The notes: generated from the letters alone by a model not told the origin. DNA of 64,000 nucleotides from Gluconacetobacter tumulisoli (GCF_014174155.1 NZ_JABEQM010000009.1:116562-180561); one strand, 5' to 3'. Shown: positions 8,990 to 18,088, counted from the stretch's first letter. Translations and numbers: made by a program.

Positions 8990-9650
8990 TTCATATACAC
9001 GACATGACGGAATTCGACAGCCTGCACGCCACGGCGCGCAGAACACACGTCGGATCGCCGCCAGTCCACATTCTCGAAATAGCCTGTTATCTCGCCTTGG
9101 ATGGGTCGTCCGCTGGATTGACATAGGTCATACCGAAAGGTCGAATTCCATACATTTCCAGTATTTTACAGGAATTTCCTGTCCAACGGGCATACGGATT
9201 ACCTTTCGGCAGACGCCCCATCGATGCCAGATCTTGCATCTACGAACCCGCGAATATGGCAGCATTTTCACGCGAATAAAAAATTCCGGGTCGAATGTAT
9301 TGCCGTAAACCGTGGCGATTTTCAGTTCCCTGGGAAAATCCGGCGGTACCGCTTCCCATTTGATCCGCTCTTTTGTGAGAACGACGGCATCCTCTTCGGC
9401 CAGGCGGCCGACGAGACACCAAGCACGACGCCCGATACGCAGACGACGGGCTTATTCCAATCCGTCGGCACTGTGCTCCTCATCGACCCGGGCAACGCAA
9501 GCTCCGGGACAGATCAGCATCGAAGCCCCTGATCGAAGACCCTGCAATAGAGCAGCGCCAGCGCCCGCACGACAAGGCACGATCATGTACACCGCCCCGG
9601 GCGACGTGACGTGGAATATGAAGGTGCGGACGGCACGACCGGCCTGACCT
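8990..9650. other. Gene-poor interval with pseudogene remnant
   Basis: Between the VOC gene and the FAD oxidoreductase no intact gene is convincing. The interval holds the cupin-like remnant at about 9181-9471, and its base composition is lower in GC than the flanks around 9130-9330. Short open frames here lack ribosome sites and recognisable domains. Confidence 0.5.
9181..9471 (-). pseudogene. Decayed, frameshifted secreted cupin-like gene remnant
   Basis: On the minus strand an AGGAG ribosome site (9476-9480) precedes a GTG at 9471. From there one frame reads a signal-peptide-like stretch (NKPVVCVSGVVLGVSSAAW). About 90 bp in, the plausible coding frame shifts to LTKERIKWEAVPPDFPREL and KIATVYGNTFDPEFFIRVK, which closely resembles the start of secreted cupins of the form '...IxWxPxPxxLPxGxxxAxLYGDPxxxGPFxxRLKxPxGYxxPPHxHP'. 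The sequence loses similarity before the metal-binding HxH region. No intact reading frame joins the pieces, so it appears to be a frameshifted, truncated relic. Identification is from pattern recognition and is tentative. Confidence 0.45.
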
Positions 9651-10784
9651 CTACGATCCCCACAACTCCTCGATCGTGTCGATGGCGATCGAAAAGGACG
9701 TGCTGGCGCCCGTGCCGCTGGTGATGACGACGATCCGCACGTCGTCGCGCGGCCGGTCTCTCAGCATCCACCGTCCCTCGGCCGAGGCATAGGTGCCGGT
9801 CCAGCGCTCGGTGACCTGCGGCCGGTCATCGAACACCGCGCGATATTCGTCGAGGATCAGATCGTCGATTTCCGTCGCGCCGAACGGGTCGGGCGACGGG
9901 CCATAGCGATGCGAATCCCCGACCACCATCGACCCGTCTTCCGACCGGACAGCGATCAGATGGATGCCGTGGCGCAGATGATCGGGCTGTTCGGCCATCA
10001 GCCGCCCCTGCAGCGCCCCGGCCTCCGGCAGGGCCGCATAGCCGCCATAGCGTACCATGCCCAGGTCGGACATGATCGCCGGCAGGCGCGGATCGTGGCG
10101 CGCCGGGCGCAGGCGCAGCATCTGCAGCTTGCAGCGCGTCAGGCCGTAGGCCGCCAGGCGATCCGGCGCCAGGGTGCGGAAATCGTCGCCGGGGCAGATC
10201 ACCGTGGCCTCGGCCCAGATCGGGCCCTGGCTGGTCTCCAGGATCGGCGGGACGACGTCGAACACCGTGACGCCACGCATGAACACCACGCCGTACGCCT
10301 GCGCCAGCCAGTCCGCCAGGCGGGGGATGACCTCGCGCGATTCGACGCGGATTTCATGCGGCGAGAACAGTGCGCCGGCAAACCGATCCGCATGCAGCCC
10401 GTCATAGGCGGCCGCGATGTCGGCGGGGCGCATCAGGCGGCACGCCCGTCCCATGTCGGTCCCGGCGAAGGACTCCAGAACGGCCTGCGCCTCCGGCCGG
10501 CGGGCGACGACCAGCAGCCCGGTCTGCGGCGAGGCGATGCCTGTCTGCTCCATCACCTCGGCCCAGACCTGGCGCGAGCGGAACGCATGGTCCCAGCAAT
10601 CGCCCGCGGCCTGGCCCGTCACCGTGATCAGGCCGAAATTGCGGATCGACGCCCCGGAGGCGGCCAGATCGCGATCGATGACCACCACCCGCTTGCCCCG
10701 CCGGGCGGCGGCCAGCGCGTGGGCCAGGCCGCAAATTCCGGCCCCCACGACCGCCAGATCGAACACCTGCTTCGCATGCTTCAT
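9651..10784 (-). CDS. TIGR03364-type FAD-dependent oxidoreductase (glycine/D-amino-acid oxidase family)
   Basis: 377 residues. The N-terminus has the FAD dinucleotide-binding motif VVGAGICGLAHA (Gly14-x-Gly16-x-x-Gly19), followed by a second FAD strand VVVIDRD and SGASIRNFGLI. The Ser/Arg/Asn-rich segment after the second strand and the C-terminal TSGTGASTSFSIAIDTIEE match the TIGR03364 subfamily of the DAO superfamily. That subfamily has been linked by gene context to phosphonate breakdown in other bacteria, but no phosphonate genes are seen here. It likely oxidises a small secondary or primary amine. It is transcribed away from mgtC; three TCGATA boxes lie upstream of its start. Confidence 0.8.
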   Translation of the reverse strand: MKHAKQVFDLAVVGAGICGLAHALAAARRGKRVVVIDRDLAASGASIRNFGLITVTGQAAGDCWDHAFRSRQVWAEVMEQTGIASPQTGLLVVARRPEAQAVLESFAGTDMGRACRLMRPADIAAAYDGLHADRFAGALFSPHEIRVESREVIPRLADWLAQAYGVVFMRGVTVFDVVPPILETSQGPIWAEATVICPGDDFRTLAPDRLAAYGLTRCKLQMLRLRPARHDPRLPAIMSDLGMVRYGGYAALPEAGALQGRLMAEQPDHLRHGIHLIAVRSEDGSMVVGDSHRYGPSPDPFGATEIDDLILDEYRAVFDDRPQVTERWTGTYASAEGRWMLRDRPRDDVRIVVITSGTGASTSFSIAIDTIEELWGS

Positions 10785-10848
10785 GCCTTGTCTTCCCGCC
10801 CTGATCCGCGATGGGGCACCATGCGTTCGGGAAGGAATTCATGTAAAA

Positions 10849-10884
10849 TCGATATTGTCGATAGTATTATAAATATTTTCGATA
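10849..10884. promoter_or_regulatory. Three TCGATA boxes upstream of the FAD oxidoreductase
   Basis: TCGATA occurs at 10849-10854, 10858-10863 and 10879-10884, with starts 9 and 21 bp apart (about one and two helical turns), in an AT-rich patch 65-100 bp upstream of the FAD oxidoreductase start and in the shared control region with mgtC. The phasing suggests a regulator-binding array; no regulator is identified. Confidence 0.3.
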
Positions 10885-10955
10885 CGCTTGCGGGCAGCCG
10901 AAAAGCAGCCCGGGGACCAACCCGGCCCGCCCCGGCACGTAGAAGACCCGGACCT

Positions 10956-10977
10956 GTCGAGAGTATGTCGAGAGTAT
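10956..10977 (+). repeat. Tandem 11-bp repeat in the mgtC leader
   Basis: GTCGAGAGTAT is repeated perfectly, twice, head to tail (10956-10966 and 10967-10977). It ends 6 bp before the GGAGG ribosome site of mgtC. Slippage here could change leader length, or it may bind a regulator. Only the repeat itself is directly seen. Confidence 0.6.
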
Positions 10978-10999
10978 AGAGAAGGAGGCGACACGCCCC

Positions 11000-11722
11000 A
11001 TGGCCGTTTCCAGCCTGCCCGGACAGGGGATCCTGCAACTGGGAGAACTCGCGCTCGCGTTCCTCCTGTCCGGCCTGGTCGGGCTGGAGCGCGAGATCCG
11101 CCAGAAAAGCGCGGGGCTGCGCACCTACACCCTGGTCGGCGTCGCCGCCGCGCTGTTCACGCTGGTTTCGAAATACGGGTTCACCAACGTCCTGGACAGC
11201 GGCCGCGTCGTCCTGGACCCGTCGCGGGTCGCCGCCCAGGTGGTCTCGGGCATCGGCTTCATCGGCGGCGGGGTCATCTTCATGCGGCGCAACGTCGTGC
11301 GCGGCCTGACGACGGCGGCATCGGTCTGGCTGACGGCGGCGCTGGGCATGGCCTGCGGCGCGGGCCTGCTGGCATTGGCGGTCGCCACGACCCTGGGCCA
11401 TTTCGTCATCATGTTCGTCTTTCCCCGGCTGCTGCGCTTCATTCCGCAGGCACGGCGGACGACGACGACCCTGACCGTGTCGTATCTCGACGGGCGCGGG
11501 GTCTTGCGGCTGATCCTAGTGGAGTGCACCCGCCTGCGCTTTGCGATCGACCATGTCCGCGTCGAACGCGACGGCCACCCGGGCGATGCGCCGCAGGCCG
11601 GGGGCGTGACGCTGTCGATGCAGGTCAAGGGCAAACGGCCAGTGGCCCACCTGATCGCCGACCTGTCGGACATCGAAGGCGTGACGGCAATCGGCACCTC
11701 CGACGATGATGAGATGGAATAG
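11000..11722 (+). CDS. MgtC/SapB-family membrane protein
   Basis: 240 residues. The first two-thirds is a hydrophobic domain with the family hallmark FLLSGLVGLEREIRQKSAGLRTYTLVGVAAALFTL, then GIGFIGGGVIF and several membrane segments up to about residue 150. The last third is soluble and resembles the ACT-like C-terminal domain of MgtC relatives. MgtC proteins support growth under magnesium limitation and inside hosts, partly by acting on the F-type ATP synthase; longer MgtC/SapB proteins with a soluble tail are common in environmental bacteria. A strong GAAGGAGG ribosome site lies upstream, within a leader that carries a tandem repeat. Confidence 0.85.
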   Translation: MAVSSLPGQGILQLGELALAFLLSGLVGLEREIRQKSAGLRTYTLVGVAAALFTLVSKYGFTNVLDSGRVVLDPSRVAAQVVSGIGFIGGGVIFMRRNVVRGLTTAASVWLTAALGMACGAGLLALAVATTLGHFVIMFVFPRLLRFIPQARRTTTTLTVSYLDGRGVLRLILVECTRLRFAIDHVRVERDGHPGDAPQAGGVTLSMQVKGKRPVAHLIADLSDIEGVTAIGTSDDDEME

Positions 11723-11768
11723 CGGCCTCCCCCCCCCCGCCGGCAAGACCGCCCTTTGAAACGGCTTC

Positions 11769-12533
11769 CTACCAGGCGTAGCCTGGCAGCGTCCGGTCCA
11801 GTCGCCGCTTCATCGCCGCCAGATGCACGGCGGCGGACATCTTGCGTTCCGCCACCATCTGCCGCGCGGCGTGGGCGACGACGGCCGGATCGATCATGCG
11901 CAAGGGCTGGCCCATTGTCCGCGCCAGCCACTGGTCCCGCGCGGCGATCTCCAGATAATGCAGGTCGTACAGGCATTCCGCGATCGTGGGCCCGATCACC
12001 AGGACGCCGTGATTGGCCATCAGGACGATGTCGTGGGTGGCATGCGCCGCAACCACGCGGTCGGCCGCCGCCTCGTCCAGGACCAGCCCGTCATAGGCTT
12101 CCAGATACGCGACACGGCCGACGAAGCGCATGGCGCTCTGGTTGAACGGCAGCAGGCGCATGTCCTCCAGCCCGGTCAGGGCGGTGGCATAGGGCATGTG
12201 GCTGTGCATGATGCAGGCCGCGCGCGGCACGGCGGCGTGAATCCGGGAATGGATATGAAAGGCCGTGGGTTCCCAATGCCCGGCGCCGGCCACGATCGTC
12301 CCGGTGCGATCGATCTTGATCAGGCCCGAGGCCGTCGCCTCCTCGAACAGCGGCCCGAAGGGCTTCAGCAGGAAGTGACCGGGCTCGGCCGGGATGGCGC
12401 AGGACAGGTGGTTGAACACCCCGTCGTCCAGCCCTTCCTGCGCCAGGATGCGATAGGCGGCAGCCAGGTCGACGCGCAGGGCCGCCTCGTCGCACGCGCC
12501 GCCGGGCGGGACGGCGTGGATGGGATCGGACAT
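11769..12533 (-). CDS. Class II aldolase/adducin-family protein
   Basis: 254 residues from the ATG at 12533 (MSDPIHAV), which leaves a 4-bp gap after the stop of the upstream permease; a longer start would overlap it. Conserved features: GVFNHLSCAIP near the N-terminus, the metal-binding MHSHMPYAT (His-x-His) and MANHGVLV (third His), with Glu supplied by the FEEATASGL region. The family contains fuculose- and rhamnulose-phosphate aldolases, ribulose-phosphate epimerases and decarboxylases; the lack of the usual phosphate-site pattern leaves the substrate open. It forms an operon with the NCS1 permease. Confidence 0.85.
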   Translation of the reverse strand: MSDPIHAVPPGGACDEAALRVDLAAAYRILAQEGLDDGVFNHLSCAIPAEPGHFLLKPFGPLFEEATASGLIKIDRTGTIVAGAGHWEPTAFHIHSRIHAAVPRAACIMHSHMPYATALTGLEDMRLLPFNQSAMRFVGRVAYLEAYDGLVLDEAAADRVVAAHATHDIVLMANHGVLVIGPTIAECLYDLHYLEIAARDQWLARTMGQPLRMIDPAVVAHAARQMVAERKMSAAVHLAAMKRRLDRTLPGYAW

Positions 12534-12537
12534 CGGC

Positions 12538-13932
12538 CTACACCGCATCCGCGACGCGCCCGCCGGGCAGCGGTTCGGCACGGCGCAGGCGGCAGGCCAG
12601 GTAATACAGCGGCGAGACGACGATCAGTCCGACGATCCAGGACAGGTCGGCGCCCCCCAGTTCCCGCGCCGCCGGGCCGGTATACAGGGCAGAGGACATG
12701 AACGGGACCTGCACGACGATCCCCACGGCGTAGCACAGCAGCGCCCGGCCGTTCCATCGACCGTAGATCCCGCCGTCGGCGCGGAAGAACGAGGTCACGT
12801 CATAATCGCCGTGATGGACCAGATAGTAATCCACCAGGTTGATCGCCGTCCACGGCACCAGGACATAGAGCAGCAGGAACAGGAAATTCATGTAGTTTTC
12901 GAGGAAATCCGCCTGCGCGTTCAGCGCCATGCCGGCGCCGCAGGCGAAGATCAGCGCGCAGAACCCCATCCGGGCCACGGGGCCGGGCCGCCAGTCGGAC
13001 CGGAAGCCCTGCACCACCGTGATGACGGCGAGCATGCCGCCATACATGTCCAGCGCGCCGCAGCAGGCGACGGTGATCGAGAACACGGTGATGGCCAGCC
13101 CGCTCAGCCCGCCCAGGCTGTGCGCCAGCGTACCCACGACATCGCCGCCCTCTGCCACGACCCCGACCATGGCGCCCAGCAGCATGGGGAACGTCGATCC
13201 CAGCACGACGCCGGCATATGTTCCCCAGAATGCCGGGGCGGCCCCGGTGTCCTGCGGCAGGTAACGCGAATAATCCGAGACATAGGGCGCATAGGACAAT
13301 TGCCACAGCGCCGCGACCGAGATCGCGCCCACGAAATCATGGATGCTGAACTGTCCGCGCGCCAGGAAATCCGCCGGCAGGCCCCGCACGCCCAGGATCC
13401 ATGCGAAACACAGCGCCAGCGTGACCGCCGCCACGATCGACAGGTAGCGCGCGCAGCGATGAATGACGTCGTAGCCCGAAATGGCGACGGCCAGGCTCAG
13501 GCTGCCGACCCCCAGGATGGCCAGCGGCGCCGGAATCGCGGTGAATTCGCTGTGGATCGACCGGCCGCCGATGGTGACGTTCGACGCGGTATAGCCCGCA
13601 TACATCAGGATGACGATCAGCGTCACCAGGATCGAGCCCAGGGACCCGAACTGCCCGCGCGTCTGCACCATCTGCGGCACGCCCAGCCGCGGCCCCTGCG
13701 CGGCGTGAGCCGCCATGAAGACGGCGCCCGCAACGTTGCCGACGACCAGCGCGATCGCCGCGTCCAGGAACCGCAGGTGGAATGCCGTGGTGGCCAGCGC
13801 CCCGGTCACGATCGTCAGGATCTTGACGTTCGCCCCGAACCACAGCGTGAACAGCGAATACGCCGTGCCGTGACGCCGATCCGCCGGAATCGGGTAGATG
13901 GTTTCCTGCTCGATATAGGTCGAGGTCCCCAT
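12538..13932 (-). CDS. NCS1-family cytosine/purine/allantoin-type permease
   Basis: 464 residues and about twelve hydrophobic segments. The opening YSLFTLWFGANVKILTIVTGALA is the conserved first helix of the nucleobase:cation symporter-1 family, and GVPQMVQTRGQFGSLGS is its family loop. NCS1 carriers import cytosine, purines, allantoin, hydantoins, thiamine or related ring compounds using a Na+ or H+ gradient. Coupling to a class II aldolase and to a divergent 2-hydroxyacid dehydrogenase points to a compound broken down to a hydroxy- or keto-acid. It is transcribed first in the operon, away from the dehydrogenase. Confidence 0.88.
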   Translation of the reverse strand: MGTSTYIEQETIYPIPADRRHGTAYSLFTLWFGANVKILTIVTGALATTAFHLRFLDAAIALVVGNVAGAVFMAAHAAQGPRLGVPQMVQTRGQFGSLGSILVTLIVILMYAGYTASNVTIGGRSIHSEFTAIPAPLAILGVGSLSLAVAISGYDVIHRCARYLSIVAAVTLALCFAWILGVRGLPADFLARGQFSIHDFVGAISVAALWQLSYAPYVSDYSRYLPQDTGAAPAFWGTYAGVVLGSTFPMLLGAMVGVVAEGGDVVGTLAHSLGGLSGLAITVFSITVACCGALDMYGGMLAVITVVQGFRSDWRPGPVARMGFCALIFACGAGMALNAQADFLENYMNFLFLLLYVLVPWTAINLVDYYLVHHGDYDVTSFFRADGGIYGRWNGRALLCYAVGIVVQVPFMSSALYTGPAARELGGADLSWIVGLIVVSPLYYLACRLRRAEPLPGGRVADAV

Positions 13933-14013
13933 TGGCGTTCTCGCTGCACGATGACCGGTTCGCGGCGCCCGAACGGATGCCGGCGGTCGCCTTCGTTACG
14001 ATGACGCGATATT

Positions 14014-14027
14014 GTCAGCATGCTGAC
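14014..14027. promoter_or_regulatory. Perfect 14-bp palindrome, candidate operator
   Basis: GTCAGCATGCTGAC is a perfect palindrome lying in the 255-bp region between the divergent NCS1 permease and D-2-hydroxyacid dehydrogenase genes, 82 bp from the permease start and 160 bp from the dehydrogenase start. Its place and symmetry fit a dimeric repressor or activator controlling both directions. No regulator gene adjoins the cluster. Confidence 0.5.
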
Positions 14028-14187
14028 GGATGGAACGCAAGCGCCTTTTCGCACCGACCTGTCGTGACGGGCCGCCGAGGGATCTCCGAAGCCAGGGGCA
14101 TGCGGAGGACAGCAGAACGAAGCGCCCTTTCCACATGGAACCGGATACCGATACAGTTTCGGATCATTCTGCCTGGGGAGAGTGCAC

Positions 14188-15123
14188 ATGACGGACACCA
14201 TTGTCTTCTACAGCGAGGGCGACACGCCGGACACCTGGCGCGCGGCCTTGGCCGCCGCGCTGCCGGACCTGACTTTCGTGCAGGCCGACGATCAGTTCGA
14301 TCCTGAATCCGTCCGCTACGCCCTGGTCTGGAGCCCGCCGCGCGGCTTCTTCAATCGCTTTCCGAATTTGCGGTTGATCGTAAATCTGGGTGCGGGGGTC
14401 GACGCGCTGGTCGCACGCGACGACCTGCCGCCGGGGGTGGCCATCACCCGCCTGCACGACCCGCTGATGGCGCGGATGATGGCCAGCTACGTCCTGTGCG
14501 CCGTGCTGCGCCTGGCGCGCGACATCCCGGCCTTCGAGGCCGCGCAGCGTCAGGGGCGATGGACCTTCATCGAACCCCGGCCGCTGGATCGGATGCGGGT
14601 GGGGGTCATGGGCCTGGGCGAACTGGGCCTGCGCGCGGCGAAGGAATGCGCGCGGCAGGGCTTCCAGATGCGCGGATGGTCGCGCAGCCCGAAATCGGAC
14701 CCGGATATCCTGTGCTATTCCGGCATGGACAGCCTGGCGGACTTCCTGTCCGGTTGCGACATCCTGGTCTGCCTGCTTCCGAAAACGCCGCAGACCATCG
14801 GCCTGCTGAACGCCGAACGGCTGGCGCTGCTGCCCCACGGGGCCGGGTTCATCAATGTCGCACGCGGCGCGATCGTCGATCAGGCGGCGCTGGTCGAGGC
14901 CCTGCGGGCAAGGCGGATCGGACAGGCGGTACTGGACGTCTTCCAGCAGGAACCCCTGCCGGAGGGCGATCCGCTCTGGGGCCTGGACAATGTCCTGATC
15001 ACGCCCCACGTCGCCTCGGTCGCATTGCCGGACTCTGCCGCCCCCCAGATCGCCGACAACATCCGCCGCGTCCGCGATGGACAGCCCGTGCTGGATGCGA
15101 TCGACCTGTCACGCGGCTATTGA
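14188..15123 (+). CDS. D-2-hydroxyacid dehydrogenase (GhrA-like glyoxylate/hydroxypyruvate reductase)
   Basis: 311 residues. The ATG at 14188 has GGGGAG 7 bp upstream; a GTG two codons earlier is less well placed. The dinucleotide fold is GLGELGLRAAKECARQGF followed by GWSRSPKS, where the Ser-Arg-Ser after the second strand favours NADPH. Catalytic elements are Arg in NVARGAIVD, Glu in QQEPLP and His in LITPHVAS. The VLCAVLRLARDIP helix and the length match GhrA, which reduces glyoxylate and hydroxypyruvate. It probably acts on a 2-keto or 2-hydroxy acid made by the divergent aldolase/permease unit. Confidence 0.88.
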   Translation: MTDTIVFYSEGDTPDTWRAALAAALPDLTFVQADDQFDPESVRYALVWSPPRGFFNRFPNLRLIVNLGAGVDALVARDDLPPGVAITRLHDPLMARMMASYVLCAVLRLARDIPAFEAAQRQGRWTFIEPRPLDRMRVGVMGLGELGLRAAKECARQGFQMRGWSRSPKSDPDILCYSGMDSLADFLSGCDILVCLLPKTPQTIGLLNAERLALLPHGAGFINVARGAIVDQAALVEALRARRIGQAVLDVFQQEPLPEGDPLWGLDNVLITPHVASVALPDSAAPQIADNIRRVRDGQPVLDAIDLSRGY

Positions 15124-15164
15124 GGAACACTGGACCAGGCATACCGGACAAGCCGAGCCTGCCA

Positions 15165-15197
15165 TAAAAAAGGGCGACGATCTTGCGATCGTCGCCC
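15165..15197 (-). terminator. Rho-independent terminator of the TonB receptor gene
   Basis: Arms GGGCGACGATC (15172-15182) and GATCGTCGCCC (15187-15197) form a perfect 11-bp stem around a TTGC loop. On the minus strand the stem is followed by a run of six T (the plus-strand AAAAAA at 15166-15171). It lies about 40 bp after the receptor stop codon and faces the end of the dehydrogenase gene. Confidence 0.85.
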
Positions 15198-15235
15198 CCG
15201 GCCTTCTGGTACCACAGGATACCGAAGAGAACCGA

Positions 15236-18088
15236 TTAGAAATTCACACCGGCCTGCAGGAAGAAATAACGACCGACGTAGAAGTTACCATACTGACCTG
15301 CGTTGCTGTTTTCCGTGGCACTGGCAACGAAGGGCGGGTTCTTGTTGGCGATATTCTGAATCCCGCCGAGGAACGCCCAGTTCCGGTAACGATAGGCGAA
15401 GGACAGATCGCTCTCGACCATTGCCGGGCTCTTGTAACGAGCAGCGCCGTTGGCCGTGAGGAAATTGGTGCCGTCGTTCCAGCGCATGCCGCCGATATAC
15501 TGCATCATGTAGGTGACCGAGAACGGGCCATGGAACCAGGTCAGGGTGGCGTAGTCACGCACCTTGGGCTGGCCGTTGGAGATACCCGCCGTCCCCTGGT
15601 AGAGCAAGGCGCCGGTCAGGTTCACCCACGGACCACCTGCCACGTACTGCTGCTTGTAGTTCACGAGCTGCTGGAAATTGTTAGAGATCGTGAACGAGTC
15701 CAGCGGGGTGACCCGGAAATGATAATCCAGATCCCAGTCGATGCCGCTTTCGTGCAGGCCGCCCTGGTTGACGTAGTAATTGCTGACCGTGTCGATCTGG
15801 TCGCTGCCCTGGTAACGCACGATATCCGAGCAATAGCCGGGGCTGGTGCCGGTGTAGCATCCATTCACGACCGTCTGCGTCGGCAGAGCGGAAATCAGGT
15901 TCTCGATCGTGTAATGCCAGTAGGTGACGCTGGTGGAAAGACCCGGTACCCAACGCGGCGTGATCACCGTGCCGAACGTGTAGGTACGGCCGGTTTCCGG
16001 CGCCAGCTTGGGATTTCCGCCCGTCAGCGTCGGGATCTGTCCCGAATTGGCATCCTGGAAGGTCGAGGTATTGATGCCTGCGCGCGCGCAATTCGCAACG
16101 ACGGTGGGCGTCAGGCCGCCATAGCTGTCGGCCTGGGCGCACGGGTCGGTGGCGGAGGCGTAATTGATCAGCTGGCCCTGGTAGAGCTCATAGACGCTGG
16201 GCTGCCGGACCGAAGTGCCGAGCGTGCCGCGGAAGCGGATATCGCGGGTCGGCGCCCAGTCGATCGAGGCCTTCCAGTTCTTGATGCTGCCGAAGGTGTT
16301 GTACGAGGAATAGCGTCCCTGCGCGTCGATCGTCAGGTCATGCGCCAGGAAGGCGTTCCGCAGCAGATTGAGGCTGCCTTCGATATACCCTTCGGTGACG
16401 TTGAACCCGCCGCCGGTGGGCTTGGCGGTGTCGGTCAGGCTCTGGCCGGACCCGATCAGCGGATCGGGATGGTAGGCAAGCTGCTCGCCGCGATGTTCCA
16501 TGCCCAGCGCGATACCAAGATTGCCGCCGTGCTCGTAGGGCATCTTCACGACATGGTCGTTATGGATGCGCGCGTTGAGGTCGCGCATCTGGTAGTAGTA
16601 CTGGCTGCTCGACGTGTAGTTCGCGTATTTCGTGGCCGCCGGCGACAGGGTCGCGAACGGGTTGGACAGCACGCATCCGGCGGCGGCGTTACAGACCGAC
16701 GGATCATAAACCACTGCGCTGTTGGTATCCGAAGGGTCCACCTGGCGCAGGCCATATTCCTGCAGCAGGTTGACGTAGCTGCCGACACCCTCGACCCGCT
16801 CGTTGGTGAGGTTGGTGCCCCAGGTATAGGATACGTCGTAGTTCCAGCCGTGCGTGATCTCGCCGTTGACGCCCCACTTCACGGTCGTGGTGTCGCTGGC
16901 GGTTTCCGTCCGACGGTTCCCGAATTCGGACAGACGCTTGTACATCTGAACGTCTTCACCGAACGGGTTGTACGGATCGTTCGCGGGGATGATGACCGAG
17001 GCCGGCATGTCCGACGGGGGAACCGCACCGACCACCGGCTCGGGCGCCATCTGCGCCGAGGACGTGCGGTGGCTGTACAGCACGTTGGCATACAGATTGA
17101 AGTGCTTGTTGATCTCGTAATGCAGATCGCCGCTCAGCGTCGAGTTCTGCAACTGGTTCAGAAGCTGCTGCTGGTTGCCATAATTGTACCGGTCGGCGCT
17201 GGTGAAATCATGGAACGACGTCCCGTCGGGCGAACCGGCAACATCAAGGGTGGAGGTCGCGGAGGTGCCGAAATACTGCCCGTTCGGCGGAATGGCGGAG
17301 CCGTAGGTCGCACCACCCGCTGCACTCGGGTTATTGGACTGCACCGGGGTCGCCCACGACCGGTCGCGCTGCATCACGCCGCCCTGGCTCATGTAGGAGC
17401 CGAACAGGGTCAGGTTGCCCTTGCCGTGGTCGAAATTGAAGCCCTTGTACCCGGAAATCAGGCCGGTATCGTTATCGCCATGACCCGAGATACCGCCGCG
17501 AACGGTGATGTTTCCGGTTGTCACATCATGGCGCAGCTTGATGTTGATGACACCCGACACCGCATCGGCGCCGTACAGCTCCGATCCGCCGTCCTTCAGG
17601 ATCTCGATGCTCTGGATCATCGCCGCCGGGATCGAATTCATGTCGACGCATTCGCCGACGCCGTTCGACGTGGTGCGCTTGCCGTCGATCAGCACCAGGA
17701 CGCGGTTCGAACCCAAGTTGCGCAGGTCGGTGCAGGACAGGCCGTCCGTGCCGTTGGTCTGGTTGTTGTTGGTGCCCGACGACCCGATCGAGGGCAGGCG
17801 CTGGAGGTAGTCGCCCAGGGTCGTGGAGCCCGCCTGCTGGATCTCGCGCGACGTGATCGTCTGAACCGGGTTGGCCGAGGTGTTGTTCGAACTGCGCAGG
17901 AACGAGCCCGTTACAACAACGTTTTCGCCGCCGGTGGAATCAGACGTACTGTCCGACGGACTGGCATTGGCGGACGAGAGAATCGTCGATTGCGGCGACG
18001 AAAGCGTCTGGGCGAAAGCTGATGACGCCAGCGTTCCACTGAACGCAGAGACCGCCATCAGCATGAATCTCTTGCTACGGAAACTCAT
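15236..18088 (-). CDS. TonB-dependent outer membrane receptor
   Basis: 950 residues. The signal peptide MSFRSKRFMLMAVSAFSGTLA is followed by cleavage near SAFAQ, then a TonB-box-like ENVVVTGS and a plug domain (TITSREIQQAGSTTLGDYLQRLP, VLVLIDGKR, IEILKDGGSELYGADAVSGVINI). The rest is a 22-strand barrel with alternating aromatic strands ending in the outer-membrane signature FFLQAGVNF. The plug contains a short loop with two Cys (CTDLRN, GECVDM). This type carries large peptides, carbohydrates or iron complexes; no neighbouring gene names the ligand. An imperfect palindrome near 18188-18206 lies 100 bp upstream of the start. Confidence 0.9.
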   Translation of the reverse strand: MSFRSKRFMLMAVSAFSGTLASSAFAQTLSSPQSTILSSANASPSDSTSDSTGGENVVVTGSFLRSSNNTSANPVQTITSREIQQAGSTTLGDYLQRLPSIGSSGTNNNQTNGTDGLSCTDLRNLGSNRVLVLIDGKRTTSNGVGECVDMNSIPAAMIQSIEILKDGGSELYGADAVSGVINIKLRHDVTTGNITVRGGISGHGDNDTGLISGYKGFNFDHGKGNLTLFGSYMSQGGVMQRDRSWATPVQSNNPSAAGGATYGSAIPPNGQYFGTSATSTLDVAGSPDGTSFHDFTSADRYNYGNQQQLLNQLQNSTLSGDLHYEINKHFNLYANVLYSHRTSSAQMAPEPVVGAVPPSDMPASVIIPANDPYNPFGEDVQMYKRLSEFGNRRTETASDTTTVKWGVNGEITHGWNYDVSYTWGTNLTNERVEGVGSYVNLLQEYGLRQVDPSDTNSAVVYDPSVCNAAAGCVLSNPFATLSPAATKYANYTSSSQYYYQMRDLNARIHNDHVVKMPYEHGGNLGIALGMEHRGEQLAYHPDPLIGSGQSLTDTAKPTGGGFNVTEGYIEGSLNLLRNAFLAHDLTIDAQGRYSSYNTFGSIKNWKASIDWAPTRDIRFRGTLGTSVRQPSVYELYQGQLINYASATDPCAQADSYGGLTPTVVANCARAGINTSTFQDANSGQIPTLTGGNPKLAPETGRTYTFGTVITPRWVPGLSTSVTYWHYTIENLISALPTQTVVNGCYTGTSPGYCSDIVRYQGSDQIDTVSNYYVNQGGLHESGIDWDLDYHFRVTPLDSFTISNNFQQLVNYKQQYVAGGPWVNLTGALLYQGTAGISNGQPKVRDYATLTWFHGPFSVTYMMQYIGGMRWNDGTNFLTANGAARYKSPAMVESDLSFAYRYRNWAFLGGIQNIANKNPPFVASATENSNAGQYGNFYVGRYFFLQAGVNF

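Noticed and set aside
15077..18022. Long plus-strand frame opposite the large TonB receptor
   Set aside because: Antisense shadow; receptor signal peptide, plug and barrel are intact on the minus strand.
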